Below, one piece after another: positions 32,722-44,895 of a DNA stretch of 64,000 nucleotides; the stretch's first letter is position 1, and each line of letters starts with the position of its first letter. Source of the stretch: Undaria pinnatifida (Eukaryota > Sar > Phaeophyceae > Laminariales > Alariaceae); NCBI GenBank assembly GCA_012845835.1, contig JABAKD010000010.1, forward strand, positions 8,296,599 to 8,360,598, written 5' to 3'. The translations under genes and the position numbers were made by a program. Below the pieces are notes generated by a model. It worked only from the letters and a program-made list of their open reading frames with translations, was not told the DNA's origin and ran no database searches.

Positions 32722-35700
32722 ATGGTGGACTACTCCCGCTTCGACCACATCGGGTCGGACTCGGACTCTGGCGGCGACGATGTTCCCGTGGCGGCAAACA
32801 ACGTCCCCAAACCGTCAAATGCAAACGCTTCGAGGCCCTCACCACCCGCTAGCGCCAGGGCGGGGTCGTCGCCGCCGCAACGTGGTGCTGGGCCGCAGGC
32901 GAGTGGACCGGCAGGAGGGGGGGGGGGGGGGGGGGAGATGGAGGGGGAGGAGGGGCGGGAGGAGCGGGAGGGGGAGAGGGGGCAGAAGGCACTGGCTTGC
33001 TTCCCCAGCCGATGATGATGCCGGCGTCGAAGAAAGGAAAAGAAGGGCGAATCAAGTTCGAGCACGAAGGTGAGGGCAAGAAACCTTAACCTTTTCTTCA
33101 CACGGTGGACATAAATGCGTCGCACAGGCGCGTGCCGCATATAGCCCAGTCAAAAGTGCGGGCGCCCTCGAGGCGCCGGGGGGGGGAAAGGGTTGGGGGC
33201 ATCTATCGCCAACGCAATGAAAGGCAGGGCCCGCGCGGCATACGCTAGGTGGAGAGCGCCGACCGTTGTCTTCCTCGCGCGCTTCCTTTTAAGGTTGGTG
33301 GAAATGCTGCCATTTGCGTGGCCACGTTTTTTGGGCGCTCGAACAGGAGCGCCTTCGCGGCAGTTTCGCGCCAGCTTTTTCGGAAAACTCGTGACCGGGA
33401 TGAGTACTTCGTCTGGTTAATTATTTGTCTGTTTTTCACGTTCGTTCGCATTCGATGACTTTTGCCATCCTTTGGTTCGTTTCGATCAAGCGGGTGGGGC
33501 GGAGAACACCGTGTTGACAGTTTTTTTGCTATCGGGCGCGTGCTCGCATGCCACGACAGTCGGAAGCGTTTACGAATCAAATTAGTCGCATCGTACTCGC
33601 GCTCTTGCCGTTGGTCCCGCATGGCAGGCAGGACAATCTACGAATGGGACCAGTCCCTGGAAGAAGTCAACTTGTACATCCAGGCTCCTCCGGGGCTGCG
33701 GGCAGATTCCATCGACTGCAAGATTACTCCGAAGCATATCTGCCTGGGGATTAAAGGCAATCCTCCCTTCATCAACGTGAGATATTGGTTGACTGCGAAC
33801 AAAACGACGATAGAAAATTTCCCCGCCCTCCCCTCCCCTCCCCTCCCTTCTCCTCCCCTGGGAAGACGCAATTTATATTTTCCGAACGCACGCTCGATAA
33901 CAATCGAACGCGGCTGAGTCTAAGGGGCAGCGGGTGGCGTGGATTGCGGCCTATGTTCTTGCCTGCCTAGAGACTTCCGCGATTGTGACACTGATGGACC
34001 TTATATGTACTCCCAGGTATGATGCATGCATGCGCGTAACGGTAGCCTGTGGTCGAGCCTGACGATCCCCCGTTGTTAGTCCAACCCATCTGCTGCCCGA
34101 ATTCGCGCGCGTTATGTGGTGGATGGCCGCGGAAGGAGGATACCGGGGGACCTGTCATTGTGGAGGAAAGCTACTGGATGATGGGTGAGGATGCTACGGA
34201 TCCGTTTGTTTTTTTCGCAGACACAGGAGTTCGCGTCATTTTCTAGCTGCCCGGCGTTTTTTATCACTGAACTGAGCCTGCCACTACAACTGTTTATGTC
34301 AGATCCTATCGTTGTCGGTTTTTTTCTGTAGCGCTTGCAATCCGTTCCAATGTGTCAACAAGCCCGATACGGGGCCGCTTGCTTATCAGCACTCACTGCT
34401 TGCTGCGTGCGGCAAGTTTTCCTTCGTCTTGCGAGCATAGATCTTGACGAAACCCTGCGGGCGCATCTTTCGTGCTGTGATGCGCCCCCCGATATTTATG
34501 TATTGATTTATTTTTTTTCCCCAATTATTTGTCGATTGGTACCTGTAGGCGGAGCAAATAAGTTATCGTTGCTCCTGGACAATCGTATTTACCGACAGCT
34601 GTATAACAGGCGCGGTTTGTGCCGAGGTACGGGTACTCGCAGTAGGGACGGGATCCGCGAGCACGCGGTTAAGTTAGGCGAGTACGATTTTTTTGTAAAA
34701 GTTTTGAGAGTCATCCCACCTTAGGGGGTGCATTTTTGGGGTTAACTAATGTTTCTGACTTATGTGATCGATGTGACCTATGTGACATATGTGACCGGTT
34801 GAGCTCCGCAAGTGTGAAACTATGGATTAGTATGATAATTTCAGGAGTATTTTTGTTGTAGCACTATTAATACCTAGCGCATAGACATGTTGGTCGGGTT
34901 GCGCGAACGAATGTCTTGGAAGGCATGTTTCGGGTGAGATATTGGGCTGGTCATGTTAGGAGCTCAGAAACTTATTAGAATCTGCTGCACCCCTTGCGTG
35001 ATTCTATTGACAAATCTTGGCGGCCGAAGGCGCTCACGCTAGTCGTGCTGTAACTATCGTGCTGACCCTCAGGGCGGGGTGCTGCTGCCTGGTCGCAACG
35101 CTTCCACGGACATTGTATCCGGGGTGCTCGTTCTTTCTTAACCTACCTCCCCGCCGCCACCGTCACCATGCACTATCATGTTGGGCGATTTGGATCCCCC
35201 TTCACGCCACTCTTCGAACGTCGCGGTGTGTGTTGACTGGGTGCTTGGGGCGTCTTTTTTTTCAGATGGGGGAGAGCTGAATGTGAACTTGCAGAAGATG
35301 AAGAAAGCGGACACGTGGCCGGCCGCGCTTCAGGGTAGTAACACCACCGTGGACCCGCTTACCTTAGAAGGGATGCAGAAGAAGATCATGCTAGAGAGGT
35401 TTCAGAGTGAGGTATGGGGCGTTTATCGGGCAACAACGCCAATTGATTGGGTCGGGTTTTTTCAAACACGTCATTTTGCTTGGGAGGTGGTTATATTTTG
35501 TACCTGGTTTCGCAGCCCAGAAGGGATCACATTTTTTCCTTGTTTCCGTTTCTTTGACTATACCTGGGTGGTTTTGAGTTATCATCCATCCAGCTGCATG
35601 TCGCGGTAACCGTTCTGCTCATGCCGCTGCCACTACTGCTGTTGCCACCGCGTTTTTTGGCTCTGCAGAGATGTAGCGTTTTTCTTACAGGGCAAGTTTG

Positions 35701-36063
35701 TTCTCTCGCGGACCCGTTTTTTGCCGCCCTCTTGGTTTTCATGCCATGCCAACTACGTTTTTCACCCCGCCTCCCTCCTGCCCCCCGCTCTCCCTTCCCC
35801 CCTTCTCCCCCCCCCCCTTCCCCCCCTGCTCCCCCCCTCCTCCTTATACCCCCTCCCCCGTTCTCTCCCCCCCCCTACCTTCTCCGCCTTCCCCCCCGCC
35901 CCCTCTGCTGAATGCACCACCGTTCCACCCTACGTCGCATTTTTCTCTTGACGCGTTATGCTGCGCTGTATTTCAGAATCCTGGATTCGATTTCTCGGGG
36001 GCGGAGTTCAACGGTCAGGTCCCCGACGCCAGGTCTTTCATGGGAGGGGTCAAATACACATGA
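32722..36063 (+). CDS. NUDCD2: NudC/CS-domain protein, NUDCD2 type, six exons
   Basis: Proteins of this family are p23-like co-chaperones that work with Hsp90 and stabilise client proteins, including dynein-pathway factors. Exons: 32722-32898, 33009-33069, 33628-33776, 34136-34184, 35266-35411, 35977-36063; phases join exactly to give 222 residues. Start: ATG 32722 (MVDYSRFDHIGSDSDSG), then a disordered Pro/Ala-rich linker (residues about 20-59), then KKGKEGRIKFEHEG. The CS domain follows with YEWDQSLEEVNLYIQAPPG, CLGIKGNPPFIN, GGPVIVEESYWMM and DGGELNVNLQKMKKA. The NUDCD2-like tail is ERFQSENPGFDFSGAEFNG, ending GGVKYT. The first intron would use a GC donor (CAG/GCGAGT at 32899) and contains a 19-base G run. 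All other introns are GT-AG. Exon 4 has a weak pyrimidine tract at its acceptor. Confidence 0.92.
32917..32935 (+). repeat. 19-base G run in the first intron of the NudC gene
   Basis: An uninterrupted G tract followed by GGGAGG-type purine sequence to about 32990. Read as coding it would give poly-Gly and then Glu/Gly, but splicing it out gives an in-frame join to the conserved KKGKEG block. Confidence 0.85.
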
Positions 36064-38037
36064 CGCTCATCATGAGTTGTACTCCTTTTTACTTGTATAT
36101 ACCTACATTATATACAGTAAGTGATGAGCCTTTCGATAACGTCTCCCTACTGCAAGAGTTGTCCAACTTTGGGTAGAAGTAGTTTGTCCCCAGAGCGTGG
36201 GTGCAGTTTGCAATGGTTACCTACGCTGTTGAGTCAGTATGTACCGCACGCCTTTATCGTTACTGCGGTATAGCGGACGCGATATGGATAGGTCTACAAG
36301 GCTCCATATTAAGCGCTTTACAGCGGACACGAAATGTCTTTCTCTCTGCTGCTGAAGCCGTGTGTGCCACTCGTGGGTGTTGCGCATGTAGCAGGCGGCT
36401 GGGAAAGGGAGGTGCGCTGCACGGTGTGCGTGTAGGCTTGTTTTGGCCGAGTTGTTTGCTGGCTCTCTGCGCCCTCTAGAGCGAGAGGATGGCTACCGAC
36501 TGTCAACTGGAAGAGACCGCTGTTTTGTTAGTTGTTGTGTATATCATGTCGAGTGACCTGGATGGAATTAAGACGGGGTTTTCCTTGTTTTGTGGTTTTG
36601 TGTGTGTTTTTCCCTTTTTCTACGACAAATGTCGCGGTGTGCCCGATATCAATCTATCGCAGTGCAAACATAATACCCCTAAGCCCATGAATAGGTCTGT
36701 CAAAGAAATACGCGCGGGACTTGCAGCGATATGGATGGTGGTGCTTATTTTGTTGATATGATTTGACTCAGAACGTAAGGTACAGCTGCATGGACAAACA
36801 AGCAGTTACTGATCGACCCTTGAGTCTTGAGCCTTGAGGCGACGCTACGGATTCCTGTTTGCCTAGAAATTACTTAGGCAGGGGAACTTTCCAGGAAGGT
36901 TCAATTTTTCCAGGAAATTACCACTTCACGGTCAATGTGAGGAGGCAAAATTGTGGTCCGCAGTGCGGAGATCGTGGTCCACAGATCGGAAAAAAAAAAA
37001 TCGAAAGCGGCGCTGCCGCGTTTCTCGCCCGTTTCTGGCCGATTTTGGGTCCGGGTTGGGGTTAGGGTTAGAGTCAGGGGTTCATGTTCTGTTGGATCTA
37101 CGCCGATGCCTTGATCCCATCATCAGAGGTGGGGATTCCTACTAGCACGAACACTCGTGACAAACAATAATCTGACGCTAGGAAGATCTATCCTACGGTA
37201 GGTAGGTTCTATAAGGTCTAGGGATCCTCCAGGATTGACTGTGTTTGTATTTTCACGAGTGAAAACGTGGAACATTCCAGAAAATTCCACGATATTTTTA
37301 ACGGAGGTTTCCTCTGCCCGATTGTGTTTGAATACTTGTTGCCTGAGTTTAGATCGCGTATGTTTTAATAGTCAATTTACTCTCCAGCTCAGTCCGTAAG
37401 AAGTGTTACCCTCAGCGACTTCTGGAGAACCCGTGGCCACAGGTGTCTTCCCCTTCCCCCCGGTCCATGCCTTCATTTTTATCGCGGGTGAGGTTCAGCA
37501 TTCCCACTTTTAAGCTTTTTGTGCTCGTTGACTATCGATTGTCATCGAGTTTTGTCATTTCGCGCTCTCGCGCTTTCTACTCGTTATTTTTTACGAAAGA
37601 TAAAGTCGTACGAGTACGTATTATTATGCACTCGGTGAAACTTGAACCCACGGCCTTGGCGTTACTAGGGGCGACATTCACCTACATACTACAGTACTAC
37701 GTATACTGCTACTACTCCATCGGGGGCGCCGATCGTCGTGTACTTTCCGGATTTATTTCTGTTTTGTCGTTCGACGTCATGGTACTCATTCAAGCAAACA
37801 AGGGCCTCTCATCTCATTAGCTGCTGCTATTGTCGTGTTGTATCGTACCATCTTTGATCAACGTTTATTCTTTTATCCCGAGGGTCACGGGTGTCTGCCG
37901 TCCCACCCTCCCAATTTTATCCCGCATATTATTGGGTTCAACTTTCCCGCTGGTCGTCAACGAAAGACACCTTTTTTGCTTCCTCGGCGAGTAGTATTAA
38001 TAGTACGAGTACGTACCGGCGGCGTTGTTTATGTGTG

Positions 38038-38165
38038 TTTTTTTTATCCTCTCCGGCAGATGGGAAAAAACAAAGCTTTACAACTGGAAACCCGTTTTTG
38101 GGGACAAAATTACTCGGATTTAGTATAAGGAGGGGTTCGGGGGCTCTAAAGGGGTCAAGCGCAAC
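38038..38165 (-). repeat. Dispersed repeat R2 joined to family R3, copy
   Basis: 38038-38080 carries a T run then ATCCTCTCCGGCAGATGGGA and AAGCTTTA, as at 42905-42991 and 46017-46098. 38081-38160 carries CAACTGGAAACCCGTTTTTG and GGGGTTCGGGGGCTCTAAAG, as at 42430-42515, 45690-45775 and 60920-61000. The two families may be parts of one element. Confidence 0.6.
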
Positions 38166-38189
38166 ACACATCCTCCCACGTATTTTCGT

Positions 38190-38400
38190 ATATATTTTTT
38201 TTGTTCTTCATCCCGCATCTTATTATCCTCGCACTTCTTGAGATCGCCCTCTCTCCGAGTAGTAACTCAGATCCGGGGTCACATAGCGGGCCCTCCCCCC
38301 CCATCCCCACTACGGTACGTGCCTTCATTTTTATCGCGAGAAGATTTCAATCATCGTTATTTTCTTCCCTCGTCGACTCGCGTCGAATTGCACATGACAT
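38190..38400 (-). mobile_element. tRNA-derived SINE, 5'-truncated inverted copy
   Basis: The reverse complement of the SINE body: CAGATCCGGGGTCACATAGC, TTCATTTTTATCGCGAGAAG and CCTCGTCGACTCGCGTCGAA, with the T-rich tail at the left. The tRNA-like head is missing. Confidence 0.8.
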
Positions 38401-41400
38401 ATGTATGTGTGTAATAATTGGGTGATGATGTTGTCATCGTGAAATCTATCTGAAGCTTATCGCCAGCAAGATATTGGATGTTTTCATGAACAACAGATCG
38501 CATTCACCGCGTAGAGAACCAGTCCCACTTTTTGCATGTAATAACGACTCGAATATAACCCCCCCCCGTGTAAATCCCAGCTTGGCTTCCTGTACTATAT
38601 TCTACCTGGTACCGGTGTAACAGCTAGCAACAACGCTACTTACTACTACTGTATGTATGTAGTTGTTGACTTTTTTGGACCCGCAATGCCCCGAACGATG
38701 TGTTGCACCGCTTCATTTCCCTCAAATCTGTGTCGTATATAGAAACGATGCAGGATGCAAGATCAGAAATAGATGCATGATATATATGATGTGAAGGTAC
38801 GAAGCCGCTGCCGACGAGGCACACTATCATCGCAAGCTGCATCTATCTATCGGACACACAACAAAGCGGCCATTTTTCAATTTTCTCGAGTCCACCCCTT
38901 AGGCCTATATTATTGTAGTTGAGGATTGGTTCTTCTAGTCGGAGGGTAGATTCATCAGAGTCCAGAATAAGCAAAGGAAGAATGCAATGGATGATGACAT
39001 GTATATGTATGTACTGTAGTGGTATATGTATGAGCGTGCCTAACCCCCCCCCCCCGGCATGTCGGCAACGTGCCGGCGTCGTCCGTGTTCGTAGGAAGTT
39101 GGACTATCGGTACCAACTCGATATTCGAAAGGTCGACCAACCGAAATTCATCTTCAGCTTCTCCCTGCTTTGGGGTTGGTTCTATAGCCTCCCGCGAAAG
39201 GGCTATTCTGCGTCCGTCTGCGGGCTACCGTCCGTACATGTTGTGCGCTGTTATTATAATGACGTCCTTCAAATTAGTTATAAAATACGTGTGCCGAGCG
39301 ATGTCGAGGTACCCCCCTCCCCACGGTACCTTATTACGAGTCAGTGCCTTCTTTTTTTCTTTTATCTCCATCTTTTTTGTTCTGGTCACTTTGTGTCTTC
39401 AGAGCAAGGCGCACTCGTTTCCTCTGAGGTGCAACACCGGCGGTGAGATAGATCACAATACTAGTAGCTCCGCGTAGTTGCCTACCCCTGCTGACGATGC
39501 TCCCATGGCGAGGACACACACATTAGTCTACATTTTTACATTTTTACATACATGGACACGGCAGACAGGCACAAAGGCTTGCATGCTTGGAGACAGGACG
39601 ACAATACGAAAACTAATTTTTCTGCGATTTTTCAAGTAAAGCGGCGGGATTACGGTTTTAGCCAATCAACGATCAGTACCGACAGCCGATATGCCGACTC
39701 CGCCATCCAAAACTTTTGCCTAGACTTTTAGGACATTCAGGAGGCATCCGCGCGGCTGTTTCCCGTGCCGAACTAATTTTGTGTTGATTGTGGTGAGGCA
39801 CCAGAACTTCCCCGGGAACCTCCATCCTTCGTCGCCGAACCCTACGATAGCCTGACGGTCCTTGTGGGGGGATTACCGGAGAAGTTTGTGATTATTGCGG
39901 CTTGCTGTGTACGCTGAGAGGTTCTCTGCGCAATACCGAAAGTAGTTCTCCTGTGGTGGCGACAAAGTACACTACACACAGCACGCAATAGCACAGAAGC
40001 AACAGCAGCAGCAGAAATAAAAACCAGCCACGGCAAAGCCCTCTGCTCTGCGTGATTTGGCAGGCCTTGCTCTCGAACCCGCCTCGTAGAAGCGGCGGAA
40101 CAGTTGGGGGTAGATATTAATCGGCGCTGGGGGTTGGCCGTCAACGCGCGTGGAGAGAGGGGGCTGCTGCCTGAGGAGGAGAAGGAGGAGGGGAGAAACG
40201 GAGGAGACAGGCTCTTTCTGAAAGCAATCATGTCGGCTTTCATCGATCTGCTGGTCTTTCCGTCTCATCTGGAGCACGAATTTTCCGACCAAGATAAGGT
40301 GTGGACCAAAACTAGCGCACACGCACGTGTCACGGCGCATAGGCCGCAATTGCTTTGATTGATACCCTTTCTACTGGTTAACCACTCCCTCACGGTGCGG
40401 GTGCTTGCATCGGTTGCTGCTGCTTGATTATTCCTTTCGCACGAAGCATCAGCAGGGGGAGATAAACGGCTTCGCGTACTCGTTTGTGTACATGCTTCGG
40501 TTGTGTGTATCGTTTTATTGATTTATTGGTTTGTAAAATGACTAAAAAAATGACTAAAAAATGGGACGTTTTCGCTCCGTTTGTTTGGTACATTTGATAT
40601 GTTATTCAAGTGAAAAAGTAGTCTATGTGTCGAGTTAGCCGAACTCTAAAACGCACATACCATACCAGGTAGTGACGGTGTTATAAAATTATGCTTTTGT
40701 GCTTGGCACAATCACCGATTATCTTCGCGCTCGAAAACCGCAGTAGCAGCAGCAGCAGCGGCGGCAGCAACAACGGCAGTCGGACTTGTTTCGAGAGTGC
40801 TCTTGCTCTTTAGCCCAGCCGTCGCTGTCTTGAAAAACGTGGCTACGGGCTGAAGACATTGCTTTTATCTCGCAACTCAAGCGATTGTTTTCCGTTCGTC
40901 ATGTTTGGCAACGTGTTATTTTTTTATTTTTTGGTTTAGCGATGACGGTATGGTAATTTAATTCACCTGTATTTACGTCGTACGAGTAGCGTAAAAAGCT
41001 CAAAGAAGAACGTTTTCGGTGTGCGCGGACAGTGGAATAGTATGGTTAGGTTGTGAATACTATTTTACCTGTATACAGACTACCGGCCGCAGTGCGCAAC
41101 CGGGACGCCGCCCCTGCTACTTTTCTCGTTTGAGAGTGTGTTCCGCACGAAATTCAGTATAACCGCTCCCGAGCGTCCTCAAAAGTCTCAGGCTGAAGTT
41201 CTGTTGACTCTTCTTTTTGCGAGAGGGCCTGTACGTAGCCTGCATGATACCTGGTATTAATAGTGTGCTACTGCTGTAACAGGTCATACATGCCAGGTAA
41301 ATGGGCTCCTTATTTAGTCCGCACGAAGCCCCCACGCGGCACAAAATAACTTGCCGTACTACACTCGGTGGTAGGCTTTGTTCCGTTCTCCCCGAGCTGT

Positions 41401-41769
41401 TCTCCTGTTCTCCGCCCTGCCTGGCTGGCCGTCTTCCCGTCGGTCTGCTCCATAAAGAAAGAAAAGAACATCCGGTACCGAATGAGTGCTGACGGAAATG
41501 TGAAAGACAGTACGAGTACGTATCACTAGCGTGTCGATTTTTTTAACATGCGGCATGTCGACGGAAATGCCGATCGATCAATCAATCAAGAACAAACGCA
41601 AAATGGACGGGATGGGGTAGGAAATCATCGCAAGGATGGAGGTGTGCTCATGTTGCTGCAACATCGCTGCCAGCAGTTCAGCGAGATTGTCACATGTTTC
41701 GATGACGAAAGCGGGTGGTTCCTCGATTCCGCTTTCGAAATCAGGCGTTTCCGCTGTCAAGTTTTCAGC

Positions 41770-42060
41770 GACAAGTTGCTGCTGCTGCTGCTGCTGCTGC
41801 CGCTGCCGCTGTGCTGCTGCTGAGTGACTGGAAAGGTCCAAGTACGTTTGGGGCTCTGGGCACGGGCAGCACCGGTTGCTCTCTTGCAGCAGCTGCAGCA
41901 GCTGCTTTTCTGTTGCTGCTGCTTCGCGCCTTTTACTTGGAGAGGGGAAGGGTGGTGAGATCGTGATTTAGGAACACCCATCCAGCCTGCGCGGTGGTAA
42001 TACCTGAGACTAACGATAGAAGAGCAGCAGCAGTACTGCTGTTGCATGTCAGACAGACAC
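41770..42060. repeat. CTG/CAG trinucleotide runs
   Basis: Pure and broken CTG runs at 41777-41822 and more at 41880-41930 and 42028-42050. On the - strand they would encode poly-Gln next to a short acidic frame (41841-41578). No flanking exon or domain supports a gene, so I treat this as simple repeat. Confidence 0.6.
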
Positions 42061-42429
42061 TACAGACATTCGTTGCGTACGTATTGCATCCTCTGTTCCA
42101 AATGAAACGTCCATGGGAAAAAAACATTGCAATAGTCTCTGTTGTCTGCTGGCTGCAGCTGCTGCTCGTGTTATGAAGGCGAAGTCGATTGTTCTGTTGA
42201 CACTTTTGGGAACCAGGCATCGCGACCTCGATTTGGCCAATTGCGGTCTTATCCAGCCTCCTAGGAGGAGTGTGCAACAGTAGTGGTGCAACAGCAGTGC
42301 AAGTATTATCGTGCTGCATGAATGTCGCACGTCTCCTTTCGTTTTGCGTTCGGCACACATCCCCTGCCTTAACTTAGCAGCAAGGGCTGCTTGGTGCGGC
42401 AAATGCTGCAATCAGTACACCAACCTCTC

Positions 42430-42515
42430 GACTCTTCCCCCCCCTTTTAGAGCCCCGAAACCCTCCCTATACTATGTCCATGTTAGGCGTCCCCGAAAAC
42501 GGGTTTCCAGTTGAA
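42430..42515 (+). repeat. Dispersed repeat family R3, copy
   Basis: CCTTTTAGAGCCCCGAAACC, TCCCTATACTATGTCCATG and CCGAAAACGGGTTTCCAGTT match 45690-45775, and match 38081-38160 and 60920-61000 in inverse orientation. Confidence 0.65.
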
Positions 42516-42839
42516 GGGAATAAAGTTCCAATGATGGGAATACGATCCGCTAGAAAATCGTACGTATGTATGTGTTCCGCGAAGTGCTACGGTTAGGTAC
42601 TACAGTACTCTTACAATAGTAGCTCTCAGGTACTACATACATCAGGTCATTCGTAAGAGCACCAAGAGAGATGCACTTCGTACGTGGTGTGAATGGGCTG
42701 GGTAGCCGAACAACGAAGAGTTTATGTGTGGACTCTGTGGTACTCTGGCTACAACACGAAGAACGCAATTGCATGAGCCGCATGTTCTTATCGTTTTTCT
42801 TCTCTCATCTTTCCTTTCTTTTATCTTCTTTTCTTTTCT

Positions 42840-43288
42840 TTGTTTCTTCTTCTCCCATTAACTTACGCCTGTCTTGCGTATGTGTAGTGATAGATACTGC
42901 GTGTGTGTGTGTTTTTTTTTTTTTTTTTTTTTTTCATCCTCCGGCGGATGGGGAAAAATAAAGCTTTAGCTCACCACACTTCCACGTATTTTACTGCGTG
43001 TTATATATACGTGGTAGTCTTCCTTGGGTGGCAATCGGAATATTTGGTTTCTCCAGGCGTGAGTAGTGAGACGTATGCACCGGCCTGGACCTGGCACATC
43101 GTAGACTGACTCCCGATTTCACTTTTATATGTTTCTGGTGGAGGCATGAATTGCGTCAGCTGTGATATATGCGTGTACCACCGTGGGTTGTGTGTGTTTT
43201 CCCTGGGGTATTCCTCAGCTCCAGAGTGACTGGAGCCTGTCCTGTGACCACGGACTTGATTATGCGAGTTAATGTGAGAACAACAACA
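42840..43288 (-). repeat. Repeat Y, copy 2 (interrupted by a short insertion)
   Basis: It aligns with 25110-25500 (GGTAGTCTTCCTTGGGTGGC, CCTGGCACATCGTAGACTGA, GTGACTGGAGCCTGTCCTGT) apart from an insertion at 42905-42991. The protease-like block reads QAGAYVSLLTPG here, further decayed than copy 1. Confidence 0.75.
42905..42991 (-). mobile_element. Short poly(A)-tailed retroposed fragment R2 with 10-bp target duplication
   Basis: TACTGCGTGT at 42895-42904 is repeated at 42992-43001. The insert reads, on the - strand, GGAAGTGTGGTGAGCTAAAG through CCCCATCCGCCGGAGGATG to a long A run. The uninterrupted site is visible in repeat Y copy 1 at about 25203-25216. Poly(A) plus target duplication shows L1-like retroposition of a 3' end. 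Confidence 0.85.
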
Positions 43289-44895
43289 TGTTCTGGTTGT
43301 GCGCATTGATGTGCAACTCGCCCTCTCTCCAGCCTTGCCTCTACGCTAGCTCACTCTAGTGGTACAAGCAAGTCCAGGTACAGGGACAGGAACAGCAGCA
43401 GCGACAGTGGCCGTGGTAGTACATAACAGACAGTGGTAGTAGTGGCAGTAGTTGTACAGGAGTACCAGGTATCAGTAAGTATCTCGCGCCTTGTCGTTTG
43501 TGCGTTGTGTTCCACTGACTGCTGTGTGGATAGTTCGAAGCATTTTCCTGGCACGGCAGTAATACACTGCGACTAAAAAACAGGTGATAACTAATGTGAC
43601 AGCTGCCTGCAAGCGGCAAAAGACAAAGGCACAGAAGACAAAACAGAACGACGACGTTTTTCTGTTTGAGCGTGCCTTCTTTTCTGCATGCCTTCTTTTC
43701 CTATTTTATACACGAGTGCATAATAATTCCGACGACACCAGCAACAGAACCAGCACCAGAGGCAGAACCAGCAGTATGTATAATAACAGCGACAACAGAT
43801 CCAGCCAATAGTAATACAGTCATAGTGTACCAATCGACGAGCCTTCTCGGTTTGTTCATGCCAGAGGCAGTACGTCCTGGACCTTTATTTATCTTGGTTT
43901 TGTTGGTGCTATTCATTTTATCCACAGGTAAACTGGTATGGTAATATCATCGTAGGGTGCTTCTGTTTTCCGATACGATACGATGCGTGCTTGCTGCCCG
44001 CTCCTGCTGCTGCAGCGTTCCGAGCGTAGTTGTAGAGTTAGTCGTCTTCCATGTGACACGAATATTGCTTTGTATGACACCACATCATATTATGCCTCCA
44101 TGTTTTCGGCAATGGGAGGGGAAACAGTAAATAGAACATACCTGGTAAAAAATAGAAGCCAATGATCCCACCATACATGCATACCTGGTGTTATACAGCA
44201 GTAGACGACGTTCTTGGAAGTATCTCGCAAATGCTGTCTAACCTATGACCTGGTACTCGTCGTTTGGTATCTATCTACTCAGGCCTGCGTTTGCTGGCCT
44301 GCGCATGCAGCCCAGGAAACATCCACAGACTACAGTACGAAGGACTGGATGCTCATAATGCTGATAGCAGGCGCAGCCAGTACATAATGTGCTGTAGAAA
44401 TTAGCAGCCCTTATTATGCCAGATTCCCTCGGGATACTGTTGCTGTCACCAGAGCCATCGCCCCCCCCCCTCTCCCCACTCGGCTAGTGAAGAGGCCCCG
44501 CCTGAGGCAATCGGTTTGGGCCATTTTCGCTTCACTTCACATCGTAATCCGAGGGAAATGTGGGCCTGGGTTCGAATCGGGAGACAGGGATTCGTCCATG
44601 CCCATCGTGCGCAAAATCCCCGTGTCTCCCCATCTCGTGTATTCTTTTCTTTATTTGTCGGGCTTTTCGTTGTATGGGATGGCCTTTTGTGGAACGAACG
44701 TAACTTTCCAACTTTCTGCAAGTTTCTATATGCTGTTGAGTCTGCAGGTGCCCGCGGCAAGTGTGAAAATGCTGCGAAACTGCGCGTACACTTACACTGG
44801 CAGTATATACTGCGCCAGTACCCAGCCCTATAACAGACGTTGTACCTGGTAGCTACTAATAGTATACTTATCATTGGTGGTGATGGTGTGCTGGT

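Larger units (their letters stand above)
36064..44895. other. Gene-poor repeat region downstream of the NudC gene
   Basis: No recognised gene in 8.8 kb. The open frame 36489-36761 (90 codons) is hydrophobic at its end but lacks coding-like composition. CTG/CAG runs lie at 41770-42060. Repeat pieces at 38038-38165, 38190-38400, 42430-42515 and 42840-43288 are listed separately. A TTAGGGTT word at 37061-37068 is not a telomeric array. Confidence 0.5.

Noticed and set aside
37050-37080. Interstitial telomere repeat (GGGTTAGGGTTAGAG), also at 60995-61045
   Set aside because: Only two irregular TTAGGG-like words each, within other repeat families; no array.
41578-41841. A poly-Gln protein exon on the - strand
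   Set aside because: The Gln run is a CTG microsatellite and the rest has no recognisable domain or supported splice sites.
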